From: Actinoplanes sp. N902-109 | GTDB lineage: Bacteria > Actinomycetota > Actinomycetes > Mycobacteriales > Micromonosporaceae | Reading direction: 5' to 3' | DNA length: 64,000 bases | NCBI RefSeq assembly: GCF_000389965.1 | Contig: NC_021191.1 | Span: 4,155,501-4,219,500, forward strand | Part shown: positions 24,420 to 33,200 of the stretch, piece by piece | Layout of the letters: every line of letters begins with the position of its first letter | Position numbering within the stretch: the stretch's first letter is position 1 | Position numbers and translations under genes: made by a program | The notes under the pieces: generated by a model | Told to the model about the DNA's origin: nothing | What the model saw: only the letters and a program-made list of their open reading frames with translations | Database searches by the model: none

Positions 24420-25697
24420 ATGCGAACACTCCTGGTTGCCGTGCTGCTCACCGGTGCCGGGGCGGGTGCTCCATCGACTGCGCCGGTCGACATCGACAGC
24501 GTGCGCGGCTGGAACGACCTTGCCCTGACCGCCGTACGGACCACCCGCGCCACCGACGCCGACGCCGCGCGGCTGTACGCCATGATCGGCGTAGCGATCT
24601 ACGACGCCGTCAACGGTCTCACCGCCGGACCCGCCCGCGCGCCGGCCCTCGTACCCGGCCCCGGCCCCCGCGGCGGTGACGAACAGGCCGCGGCGGCCGC
24701 TGCCGCGCACGCCGTGCTGGTGCGCGCCGACCCGGACCGGGCGGTCTCCTACGACGTACGCCTGGAAAGCGATCTCACCCGCCTGCGCGACGCCCGCACA
24801 CCCGGCGTGACCAGCGGCGAACGCTGGGGCCGGCAGGTCGGCGAGGCGGTCGTCGCAAGCCGCGCCACCGACGGGTCGACCCCGGTCGAGAGCCAGCCGG
24901 CCGGTGCCGGACCCGGCGTGTTCCGGGCCGCCTGGCCGGGCGCGCAGTATCGCGAGGTCCGCCCGTTCGCCATCGCCGACCCCGCCCGTTATCTGCCCGG
25001 CCCGCCGCCCGCCCTGGACAGCGTCGCCTACGCGGGCGCGTTCGCCGAGGTGGCCGTGCTCGGCAACGCCGCCCTCCCGGCCCCCGACCTGCTCGCCACG
25101 TACCAGTTCTGGTCGCTGCCCGCCGGCTCCAGCCAGCCGCCGGGGGAGTGGCTCCGCATAGCGCTGGAGGTCGCCCAAGCCCGCCACCTCCCGACAGCAG
25201 CGCAGGCACGTCTTGACGCATTGATCACATTGGCGCTGGCCGACACGACAGTCAGTACCGTCAACACGAAATACACCTACCGCCACTGGCGCCCGGCCAC
25301 GGCCATCCGCGAGGCGGACACCGACGGCAACCCGGCGACCACCCCGGACCCGACGTGGTCACCCCGGGCGGGCAGCGCAGGCTCGTCCCCCGAGTACGTC
25401 TCCGGCCACAGCTCCTACAGCACCGCCGCCGCAACCGTCCTGGCCGGCTTCTTCTGCAACGACGCCATCCCCTTCACCCACACCACCGACTCGGCCCCGA
25501 ACGGCACACCCCGCACCTACCCCACCTTCTCCGCAGCCGCCGCGGAAGCCGGCCGCTCCCGCATCTACGGCGGCCAGCACTTCGACTTCAGCAACCAAAC
25601 CGGCGCCACCATCGGCCGCGGCGTAGCAACCGAAGTCCTGGCCCACAGCCTCCTCCTCCGCCGAGGCCCCACCCACCACGGCGCCTGCCCCCGCTGA
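24420..25697 (+). CDS. Vanadium-dependent haloperoxidase/PAP2-like protein, 425 aa
   Basis: The C-terminal half carries the vanadate/phosphate pocket shared by vanadium haloperoxidases and type-2 acid phosphatases: KYTYRHWRPATAIREAD (about residues 285-300), SPEYVSGHSSYSTAAATVL (about 323-341) and GRSRIYGGQHFDFSNQTG (about 382-399). The His in SGHSSYS and the His in QHFDF fit the catalytic and vanadate-ligand positions. A weak signal peptide ends near residue 20, so the protein is probably secreted. The upstream spacing and ATG at 24420 lack a good ribosome site, so the start is approximate. The halogenated substrate, if any, is unknown. Confidence 0.75.
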   Translation: MRTLLVAVLLTGAGAGAPSTAPVDIDSVRGWNDLALTAVRTTRATDADAARLYAMIGVAIYDAVNGLTAGPARAPALVPGPGPRGGDEQAAAAAAAHAVLVRADPDRAVSYDVRLESDLTRLRDARTPGVTSGERWGRQVGEAVVASRATDGSTPVESQPAGAGPGVFRAAWPGAQYREVRPFAIADPARYLPGPPPALDSVAYAGAFAEVAVLGNAALPAPDLLATYQFWSLPAGSSQPPGEWLRIALEVAQARHLPTAAQARLDALITLALADTTVSTVNTKYTYRHWRPATAIREADTDGNPATTPDPTWSPRAGSAGSSPEYVSGHSSYSTAAATVLAGFFCNDAIPFTHTTDSAPNGTPRTYPTFSAAAAEAGRSRIYGGQHFDFSNQTGATIGRGVATEVLAHSLLLRRGPTHHGACPR

Positions 25698-26339
25698 CCC
25701 CACATACGGCACCGCCCGCCGCCCGCGTCCGTCTGCCGCCCGCGTCCGTCTGCCGCCCGCGTCCGCCCACCGCGTACGGCACCGCCCACCCGTGCCTGCC
25801 CGCCCACCCGCGCCTGCCCGCGCTCGTGCCCGTCCGCCGCCCGTGTCCGCACACCCGCGCCCGCCCGTGCCCGTCCGCCGCCCGTGTCCGCCCACCCGCG
25901 CCTGCCGCCCACCCGCGCCCGTCCGCCGCCCGTGTCCGTCTGCCGTCCGAGAGTTGGCGTCGCCGCTTCCGCCGTTCCCGCTCCTGGGCCGAGGCGTGCC
26001 GAGCCGCCTTTCCCGCGCGGCCTACTTGCCTTCCCACGCTGCCCCGCCACCTTGGGTGCTGTCCAGCCGCCTTCCCCACGCTGCCCACCGGCTGGCGTTC
26101 GTCCGCTCGAGGCGTTTCCGCTGGTCGTTTTCCGTTGCGGGCGCCTGTCGTGGTGTCTCTGTCGGGGTGTTTCCCGTTGCGTGTGTTTGTCGCAGTGTCT
26201 GCCGGGCGTTTTCCCGTTGTGGGCCGCGCGTCCGGCGCCGCGCCCTCCTCTGGCGAGTGGTCCCGGATCTGTGCTTCATCCGGCGAGGAGTTCCGCTCGG
26301 CCCGCTGGTCTGCCCTGGTGCATCAATGGTGATGAGGAG
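25698..26339. repeat. 642-bp gene-free region with degenerate C-rich tandem repeats
   Basis: From about 25706 to 25950 units resembling CCGCCCGTGTCCGTCTGC alternate with CACCCGCGCCTGCC. The plus strand is almost free of A in this stretch. From about 26080 to 26240 the composition changes to G/T-rich with repeated TTTCCCGTTG and GTGTTTGTCGCAGTGTCTG. Long open frames here are by-products of the skew and carry no domain. No gene is supported. Confidence 0.7.
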
Positions 26340-26345
26340 GACCCC

Positions 26346-26480
26346 ATGGGCATGATTCACATTGATTTTCACCACGCTCGACCTGGTCGCGCAGGCGCCG
26401 GGCGCGACGGAGGAAGACCCCGAGGGCGGCTTCGCGTACGGCGGATGGCAGGCGCCGTTGTGGGACGACACGGTCGACCG
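26346..26480 (+). pseudogene. Remnant of a DHFR/RibD-like reductase gene
   Basis: A good ribosome site (GAGGAGGA) precedes ATG 26346 and the start MGMIHID. After that codon the frame shifts; the adjacent frame continues FTTLDLVAQAPGATEEDPEG and GFAYGGWQAPLWDD. Together these match the first about 42 residues of the dihydrofolate-reductase-like (RibD C-terminal) family seen as LDGVAQAPGRPDED-GGF-HGGW in actinobacteria. The rest of the about 190-residue protein is missing and is replaced by 17-bp repeats. One frameshift plus a 3' loss makes this a dead fragment. Confidence 0.65.
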
Positions 26481-26564
26481 GCAAGAACACCAGCACCAGC
26501 TGAGCGCCAGCAGACCTGATTACCACGCCGTCAGCAACAGGCGAAGCCCAGCAACAAGCGCTCA

Positions 26565-26645
26565 GCGACAGCCCCAGCCGGGCGACAGCCCCAGCCGGGC
26601 GACAGGCCCAGCCGAGCGACAGGCCCAGCCGAGCGGCAAGCATTC
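26565..26645. repeat. 17-bp tandem repeats
   Basis: GCGACAGCCCCAGCCGG starts at 26565 and recurs at 26582, 26599, 26616 and partly 26633, with C-to-G drift in later copies. It sits where the DHFR-like remnant breaks off, so repeat growth or slippage may have accompanied gene loss. Confidence 0.8.
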
Positions 26646-26752
26646 TCGGCACGAGCGGCAAGCACTCTCCGGCACGGCACGGCACGGCACGGCGAGTCGA
26701 ACGGCGCACCGGCGGCGGCAAGGCCGTACTCGGAACGAATGCGACCGCCCGG

Positions 26753-27376
26753 GTGTTCACCTCTATCGTGACGATCACCTTCGCCGTTCTTGGCGACTCC
26801 ATCGCGTACGGCCAGGGCGCCACCCGCCCGGCCGACACGATCAGCGCGCGACTCGCCGCCGACCTGGCCGGTTCGGGCATCCCCGCCGAGGTTCGGATGT
26901 TCGCGGTGCCCGGCGCTGACAGCCGCTCGCTGGCCGCGCAAGTCGACCGGGCCACCGCCGCGGACCCCCACCTCGCGCTCATCATCATCGGCGCGAATGA
27001 TCTCACCCACATGGTTCCGCCGCAGCAGGCTGCCACGCTGCTCGGCGACGCGGTGCGGACCCTGCGCGGCGCCGGCGCCGAGGTGGTCGTGGCGCCGGCG
27101 CCGGACCTCAGTGTCGTACCGTGGGTGCCGCCGCAGATGCGGTTGCTGGTCCAGGCCGGCAGCCGGGCCCTCCGGCAGGAGCAGACCCGCGCCGCGCTGG
27201 CCGCCGGGGCCCGCATCGCCGACATCAGCGGCACCTCGGCCGCGGCCTTCGCCTCCGACGCGAGCCTCTTCAGCGCCGACCGCTTCCACCCGTCAAGCGC
27301 CGGCTACGCGGTGATCAGCACCGCCCTGACCCCCACGATCCGCGAGGCAGCCGCCGCCGCCAAAGCCCCGCGCTGA
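26753..27376 (+). CDS. GDSL/SGNH-family esterase, 207 aa
   Basis: SGNH hydrolase blocks are present in order: FAVLGDSIAYGQGA with the catalytic Ser in GDS, the Gly-bearing block in EVRMFAVPGADSRSL, LIIIGANDLTHMV (block III Asn) and SADRFHPSSAGYAV (block V Asp and His). The enzyme would cleave esters of small acyl substrates. No signal peptide is present. The GTG at 26753 and an in-frame GTG at 26768 are both possible starts; neither has a clear ribosome site. Tandem repeats begin at its stop codon. Confidence 0.8.
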   Translation: MFTSIVTITFAVLGDSIAYGQGATRPADTISARLAADLAGSGIPAEVRMFAVPGADSRSLAAQVDRATAADPHLALIIIGANDLTHMVPPQQAATLLGDAVRTLRGAGAEVVVAPAPDLSVVPWVPPQMRLLVQAGSRALRQEQTRAALAAGARIADISGTSAAAFASDASLFSADRFHPSSAGYAVISTALTPTIREAAAAAKAPR

Positions 27377-27515
27377 CCGCCCGCGCAGTGCGAGCCCTGC
27401 ACTGACCAACCGGCGCAGCGCGAGCCCTGCACTGACCAACCGGCGCAGTGCGAGCTGTGCGCTGACCAACCGGCGCAGTGCGAGCTGTGCGCTGACCAAC
27501 CACGCAGCCCGAGCC
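27374..27515. repeat. 30-bp tandem repeats starting at the esterase stop codon
   Basis: TGACC occurs at 27374 (the esterase stop), 27403, 27433, 27463 and 27493, with unit TGACCAACCGGCGCAGTGCG followed by AGCCCTGCAC or AGCTGTGCGC. The copies fall into two sequence sub-types, two of each. Confidence 0.85.
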
Positions 27516-27584
27516 ACGCGCCGATCACCAACGCTGCCCGAGCCACGGGTTCACCGCCCGACCTGAACCGCATAGTGCCGAGCG

Positions 27585-27632
27585 TCCACAGGTTGATCAA
27601 CCCGTGCAGTCGATCCACAGGTTGATCAACCC
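27585..27632. repeat. Two 19-bp direct repeats containing GGTTGATCAACC
   Basis: TCCACAGGTTGATCAACCC is present at 27585-27603 and again at 27614-27632, identical. Each holds the 12-bp palindrome GGTTGATCAACC. They lie between the convergent esterase and M15 peptidase genes. They may be binding sites or weak bidirectional terminators. Confidence 0.75.
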
Positions 27633-27654
27633 ACCGGCCCGATGACGCGGCCGG

Positions 27655-28722
27655 TCAGGATCCGGTGATCGACCAGTGCCACGGCTCCGAAGGCAGGTTG
27701 ACGAAGCCGTAGCGGCCGGCATTGGCCGACAGCCACTTGAACCCGGCACTCCCCGCAGTCAGTGTCCGCCCGCCGGACGTGATGTCGATGGCCAGTCCGA
27801 GCTCGTGCAGGGAACGCCCCGGGATCGCCGTCGGCACCCGGCAGGACGAGGCCGGCGCCGTGTAGATGTCCGGGCAACCGTTGACCTTGCGCAGCTCGAT
27901 CTGGCGCTCGCGGGTGCGGAACCCGCCGCCGGACAGGTCGACGCCGTCGGCCTTCGCGTCGTCCAGCATCAGCTTGAAGGCGTACGCGACGTTCTTGTGC
28001 ACCCGGATGCCGTACACGGTGGTGGAGTCGGCCACGGTGAACGAGCCGCGGACCTGGTTGACGACGTCGCGGCTGAGCGCGGCGGCCTGCCCGGCGTACG
28101 CGGCGTTGGCCTGGTCCAGGGCGATGAGCCGCTGCTGGTTGACGGTGATCGCCGCCGTGGTGCGCTCCAGTGCGGCCTGGGTGCCGTCGAGCGCGGTGGT
28201 GGCTGCCTCCGCCGTGCCCTGCGCGGTCTTGAGCGCCGTGGCGGCGGTGGCGGCCTCGCCTCGACGGGTGGCGGTGAGCTTCGCGGCGGCGGTCACCGCG
28301 GCCTTGGCCTTGGCCACCGCCGAGCTGTTGCGCGGGCGCTGCTGCGTCACCACGGTGAGCGTGTTCCGCGCTGTCGCGAGGTCCACCCGGGCGATCGCAT
28401 AGCGGGTACGGGCGACGGCGTCCTCGGCGATCGCCGTCGTCAGCGCCGTCTGTGCGGCGCCCTGTTCGGTGCGGCGGACGGGCAGCTGCGCCGTCGTGGC
28501 CTTGAGTGCGTCGCGCTGGCCGGCGAGCCGCTGGCGCAGCGCGGTGTAGGCCGGGGTCGGCGTCAGGCTGTGGTACATCAGCGACGCCCATGTCTGCGCG
28601 ACCTCGGGCACCGCGGCGGATGCGGGCGCGGGCGGGCCGGCGACGGCCCCCACCGCTGCGGCGAGGGTGGCGACGGCTGCGGCGGCGCGCAGGCGGACGG
28701 GCTTACGGTGGAGGTTCGTCAT
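27655..28722 (-). CDS. Secreted coiled-coil M15 D-Ala-D-Ala carboxypeptidase (VanY-like), 355 aa
   Basis: A signal peptide ends near ASA-AVPEVAQ (about residue 37). Residues about 60-225 are Ala-rich helical coiled coil with no tryptophan, resembling spacer domains of cell-wall hydrolases. The C-terminal M15B peptidase domain has GGGFRTRERQIELRKVNGC, the zinc motif GRSLHELGLAIDI and the second His in EPWHWSITGS. Two Cys (NGCPDIY, SSCRVP) may form a disulfide. It should trim peptidoglycan stem peptides outside the cell. A GAGGAG site lies 9 nt before the ATG. Confidence 0.85.
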   Translation of the reverse strand: MTNLHRKPVRLRAAAAVATLAAAVGAVAGPPAPASAAVPEVAQTWASLMYHSLTPTPAYTALRQRLAGQRDALKATTAQLPVRRTEQGAAQTALTTAIAEDAVARTRYAIARVDLATARNTLTVVTQQRPRNSSAVAKAKAAVTAAAKLTATRRGEAATAATALKTAQGTAEAATTALDGTQAALERTTAAITVNQQRLIALDQANAAYAGQAAALSRDVVNQVRGSFTVADSTTVYGIRVHKNVAYAFKLMLDDAKADGVDLSGGGFRTRERQIELRKVNGCPDIYTAPASSCRVPTAIPGRSLHELGLAIDITSGGRTLTAGSAGFKWLSANAGRYGFVNLPSEPWHWSITGS

Positions 28723-28962
28723 GAAGCGTGGCTCCTCGGCCTGGCTCGGTCAGGGGTCCAGACGAGTCTTGAAGCCAGCGGGTGCAGCCTCGGCCCGCTG
28801 CCGTTGCGGGCTGGTTGCCACACCTGTCACGAGCCGGCCGGGTGGTGCGTACAGAGCCGAATGTCCGGAATTCTCGTCACGGTGAGCGCCCGGACAGCAG
28901 CGGAAAGTAGAAAATCTGCGAGGATCGATATCGATCGACGTGCTTGAACTCAAGGAGGAGAC

Positions 28963-30216
28963 ATGGACGTCCGTAACAGTCGATGGCTCGTGCCGGTGCT
29001 GGCCGGGGCCCTGATCACCGGTGGACTCACGCTGACCCGCCCGGCGGCTCCACCGGCGTCGGCCGCCGCCGTACGCAATGTCATCTTCATCAACGGTGAC
29101 GGCATGGCCGCCGCGCATCGCGAAGCCGCCCGGCTCTACTACGCCGGTCTCGACGGCCGGCTGGTGATGGATTCGCTGCCGGTGTCCGGGCAGCTCACCA
29201 CCAGCCCGCACGACCCGGGCTCGGTGGTCACCGACTCGGCCGCCGGGGCCAGCGCCTGGGCCACCGGGCAGCGCACGTACAACGGTGCCATCAGCGTCGA
29301 CGTGGCCGGAAACCCACTGCCCACGCTGGGCGCCCAGGCCAAGGCGGCCGGCAAGGCCACCGGCCTGGTCACCACCGCCCAGGTGACCGACGCCAGCCCG
29401 GCCGCGTTCTTCTCCAACAGCGTCAACCGGGCCGCGCAGGACGACATCGCACGGCAGTACCTGGAGGTCAGCAAGCCCGACGTGATCCTCGGCGGCGGGG
29501 AGGACTGGTGGCTTCCGGCGGGCAGCCCGGGTGCGTACCCGGACCAGCCGGCCGCCGACCCCGCCGAGGGCAGCCGGGGCACCAAGGGTGATCTGATCGC
29601 GCAGGCCCGCCGGGCCGGCTACCGCTACGTCTCGACCGCCGCGCAGCTCGGGTCGGCCCGCGGCGGCAAGCTGCTCGGACTGTTCGCCAACGAGGAGTTG
29701 TTCCAGCAACGGCCGGAGGGCCAGGGCGATGTGTACGACCCGCCGGTCAGCCTCGCGACCATGACCAGCAAGGCCCTCAGCACGCTCGGCCCCGCCCGGC
29801 ACGGGTTCTTCCTGTTCGTCGAGGAGGAGGCGGTCGACGAGTTCGCGCACAACAACAACGGCCGGCGCACCCTGCAGGCGATGGGCGAGCTGGAGAAGGC
29901 GGTCACGGTGGCCCGGGACTACGCCGCCACGCACCGCGACACGCTGGTGGTCGTGACCGGTGACCACGAGACCGGCGGGCTGGCCGTCGAGGACCCGGGG
30001 GTCACCGGGGACGAGTCCGGCGACGGCGTCTCGGCCGAGGACGGGCCGTTCCCGGTCAAGGGCAGCGGGCTCAGCTTCGCCATCGACTGGACCACCGGCG
30101 AGCACACCGGCCAGAACGTCCCGGTCACCGCGTACGGGCCGCAGTCCGGCCGGTTCACCGGCCAGCACCCCAACACCTATGTGTACGACGTCCTCGAGCC
30201 CATGGTGACCGGATAG
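28963..30216 (+). CDS. Secreted alkaline phosphatase (PhoA-like family), 417 aa
   Basis: A signal peptide (residues about 1-36, VLAGALITGGLTLT ... ASAAA) precedes a complete alkaline phosphatase domain. Visible are NVIFINGDGMAAAH (metal Asp), the nucleophile motif VVTDS92AAGASAWATG, FLFVEEEAVDEFAHNNN (metal ligands), TLVVVTGDHETGGLAV and EHTGQNVPVTAYGP with the last metal His. It hydrolyses phosphate monoesters outside the cell. AAGGAGGAG lies 4 nt before the ATG. I see no tandem GTTCACC Pho box in the 240-bp upstream region, which does contain the palindrome ATCGATATCGAT at 28924-28935. Confidence 0.9.
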   Translation: MDVRNSRWLVPVLAGALITGGLTLTRPAAPPASAAAVRNVIFINGDGMAAAHREAARLYYAGLDGRLVMDSLPVSGQLTTSPHDPGSVVTDSAAGASAWATGQRTYNGAISVDVAGNPLPTLGAQAKAAGKATGLVTTAQVTDASPAAFFSNSVNRAAQDDIARQYLEVSKPDVILGGGEDWWLPAGSPGAYPDQPAADPAEGSRGTKGDLIAQARRAGYRYVSTAAQLGSARGGKLLGLFANEELFQQRPEGQGDVYDPPVSLATMTSKALSTLGPARHGFFLFVEEEAVDEFAHNNNGRRTLQAMGELEKAVTVARDYAATHRDTLVVVTGDHETGGLAVEDPGVTGDESGDGVSAEDGPFPVKGSGLSFAIDWTTGEHTGQNVPVTAYGPQSGRFTGQHPNTYVYDVLEPMVTG

Positions 30217-30240
30217 CTGGTCGTCAACAGGTGACGGGAA

Positions 30241-33200
30241 TCAACCACCCGCCGGCCGGATGCCGCGGCGGTCGAGGGCGGCCGACAGATCGCGCAGGAC
30301 CGCGGCCTCGTCCAGGACCCAGGCCGACTGGGCGATCCGGAAGAACTCCCAGCCGCAGCGGCCGAGTTCGCGCTGCCGGGCCATGTCGGCCTCGTAGCGG
30401 TCCGGACCCGACCAGGTGTCGCCGTCGCACACCACAGCCAGACGGCCGTCCGCGCCCACCACGACCAGATGCTCGTAGTGACGCACGACGGAGAAGCCGC
30501 GCCCGGTCAACCGGTCGTGCACGTCGCGTTCGAACGGCGAGCGGAACGGCTCCACCGTGGCGACGGGTCCGGTCACCGCGCCCGCGGCCACCTCGGCGCA
30601 GTAGTCGAGCAGCTGGTGCCGCAGATCCTCGGGGTCGTCGATGTCGGCCGCGCGGACGGAGTGGAAAACCCACATCTGGTCGCGGGCGCGCGAGGCGGCG
30701 ACGTTGTAGCGCTGCAGGTACGTCTCCGTGGTGGCCGAGCTGAGCCGCTGGCCGGGCACCACCGCGGTGACCATGCTCAGGAACATCACGTCGCGTTCCG
30801 AGCCCTGGAAGTCGGCGGAGTCGCCGCAGCGCAGGTCGCGGCGGGCCCACTCGGCCGGGTCGAGCCGCTGCAGCAGCAGATTCTCGATCAGCTTCGCCTG
30901 GTGCGGACCGCGCAGGGAGATGACCCCGAAGGTACGGCCGGCGTACCGCGGGTCGGCCACGCAGGCACAGATCTGCTCGACGATCGCCTCGGCCTCCGGC
31001 GGGTTCGTCTTGTCGGTGGTGCCCCGCACGAATCCATCGTTGACGAACACCGCCCTGACGGGATCAAGACGATCGACACCGTACTGGCGCACCGGGACGA
31101 GCCTGATCCGCTCCGGCTCGTACGCGATGCGGTTGGAGAACTCGATGATCTCCGGTACGCAGCGGCGGTGCTCGACCAGCGGGATCTGCCCGCTGAACCG
31201 CATCTTGGCCTCGTCGAACAGGCTGCGCTGCGGGTCCTGCCAGGACGCGCGGTAGGGGTCGTCGTGCAGGTACTGCGCGGCCAGGTTGCGCAGGTCCTGC
31301 TGGTCGACGCCGACCGCGGACGGCGACACCTGGCGGTCGTCGCCGATGACCACGATCGTCGGCGCGATGTACTGCAGGAACGTGGCGGACAGCCCGGCCT
31401 GCGAAGCCTCGTCCACGATGACCACGTCGAACATGTCCGGCTGCACCCGCAGCTGCTCGGCGACGCGGTAGATCGGCATGATCCACACCGGTACGGACGG
31501 CCGGCACCGGTCCATCGCCTGGCGGATCTCCGCCCGGCGCTGTGGGGCGTACTTCGCGGTGCCCTTGCCGAGGCGGCGCACGAGCTGGCCGTACTGCTGC
31601 AGGTTGGCCCGCGCGGAGCCGGTGATGCGGTCCGGTGCGGCGGCGTGCCGCCAGGCGCGGGCGGCGGCGAGTTCCTCGACGTGGCCCCGGATGGCCGTCT
31701 CGGTCTCGGTCGCCTCGCGCTGCAGCCGGTTCAGGTCGGCCGGTCGTTGCCGGTTCAGCCACGCGCCGGTCGTCAGCCATGCCCACGCCGCCTCCCAGCC
31801 GGCCAGGCGTTCGTCCCATGCGGGGTCGGCAGGGGTCGCGGCGATGGCGTCGCGCAGCGCGGGTGCCTGCCGGGCGAGCAAGGCGGCGAGGTTGTCGCGA
31901 TGCGTCACGAGCGCGCGGATCTCGATGAGCCGGACGAGCCGGTGGGTGGCTGCGCTGTAGGCGAGCGCGTCGCGGGCCTGGACGGCGGCGAGGGCCTCGG
32001 GCAGGACCGGTGACGGTTGCGGCTCGTGCAGCAGAGCGGCGATCGGCGTCGCGGCCGCCTCGACCGCGAGCCGGGCGGCGTCGAGCCGGTCGGCCGCCGT
32101 CGCCGCGTCCACCATGACGGCGTACACATTGATCTCGTCAAGATGAGCGGCCGGCAGCCCGAGCCGGTCGAGTGCCGCACCGAGGGCCAGCACCCGGTCC
32201 AGCTGCTCCAGGGTGGCCTTGTGCTCGTCCAGCCGTCTCGGGGTGCTGCCCGGCCAGGCGTGGTTCAGGTTCTTGAGCAACGGCTGGAGTTTGGCCCACG
32301 CCAGGAACACCTCGACCGCCTCGGCCGACTCGGGCGGGCGCTGGTCCACCCGTACCGAGGCGAGCAGATCCTTGGCCGCCTTGACCGGCTTGGCGGCCAG
32401 CAGGCCGGTCTTGACGCGCCCGCCCGCGCTGAGATGGTCGCGCAGCTGCTGTGCCTGCGCCACCAGCGCCGGGAGCTCGCCGGCCGGTGCGTCGATCGCG
32501 GTGCTGCCCAGCAGGGTCGCGGGCAGCTCGGCCTGGTCGATCAGGTGCCGCACCTGCGTCGCCTTGTCCCGCCAGGTCCGCGCGTCCAGCAGCGCCTTGG
32601 ACATCCAGCCCGGGCAGTCGCGGGCCAGCTCCGCCGCCACCGCGGCGAGGCGCTGGACCTGCTGCCGTTCCAAGCCCGGCAAGCTCCTGACCTTCGCGTA
32701 CGAAGAGAGCCGCGTATGCTCCTGGAACATCTGGAACCCCTGCCACGCCTCGGATTCGGCCTGCACGGCGGCAGCGAACGCGGCGGGGGACACGAGTGTG
32801 CCAGGGTCGGGCAGGGTGTCGTACGCCGAACTCCCGTCGGCGCTGAGCGTGCCGTCGCGCAGCAACCGCAACCACTCGGTCATCTTGACCGCGGACAGCG
32901 GCGGTTCATCGTCGAGTGTTGACGGGGTCCATGCCCGGATCCACCCGTAGCGTGGCTCGTCAACCCGATGCGCTGCGGCGATCGCGGCCAGCGTGCCCCG
33001 GTACGGTCCCCGCTCGTGCCGGGTGATCTCGGCGCACCGGACGTCGGCCATCCGTCGTTTCACGCCCGCCAGGTGACGGCGCAGCTTGTCGACCGCCATC
33101 AGGTGATGCTCGATGGTGCGCGAGTAGCGCTGCTCGTCGTAGTCGACGGCCCGTTGCGAGATGGTCTCCACGGCGACCTTGAGATCGGTCAGGTCCTCCC

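Noticed and set aside
25359..26519. Several long overlapping frames in the C-rich repeat region
   Set aside because: They follow from tandem repeats and lack of stop codons at this composition; no ribosome site or domain is seen, apart from the DHFR-like remnant at the right end.
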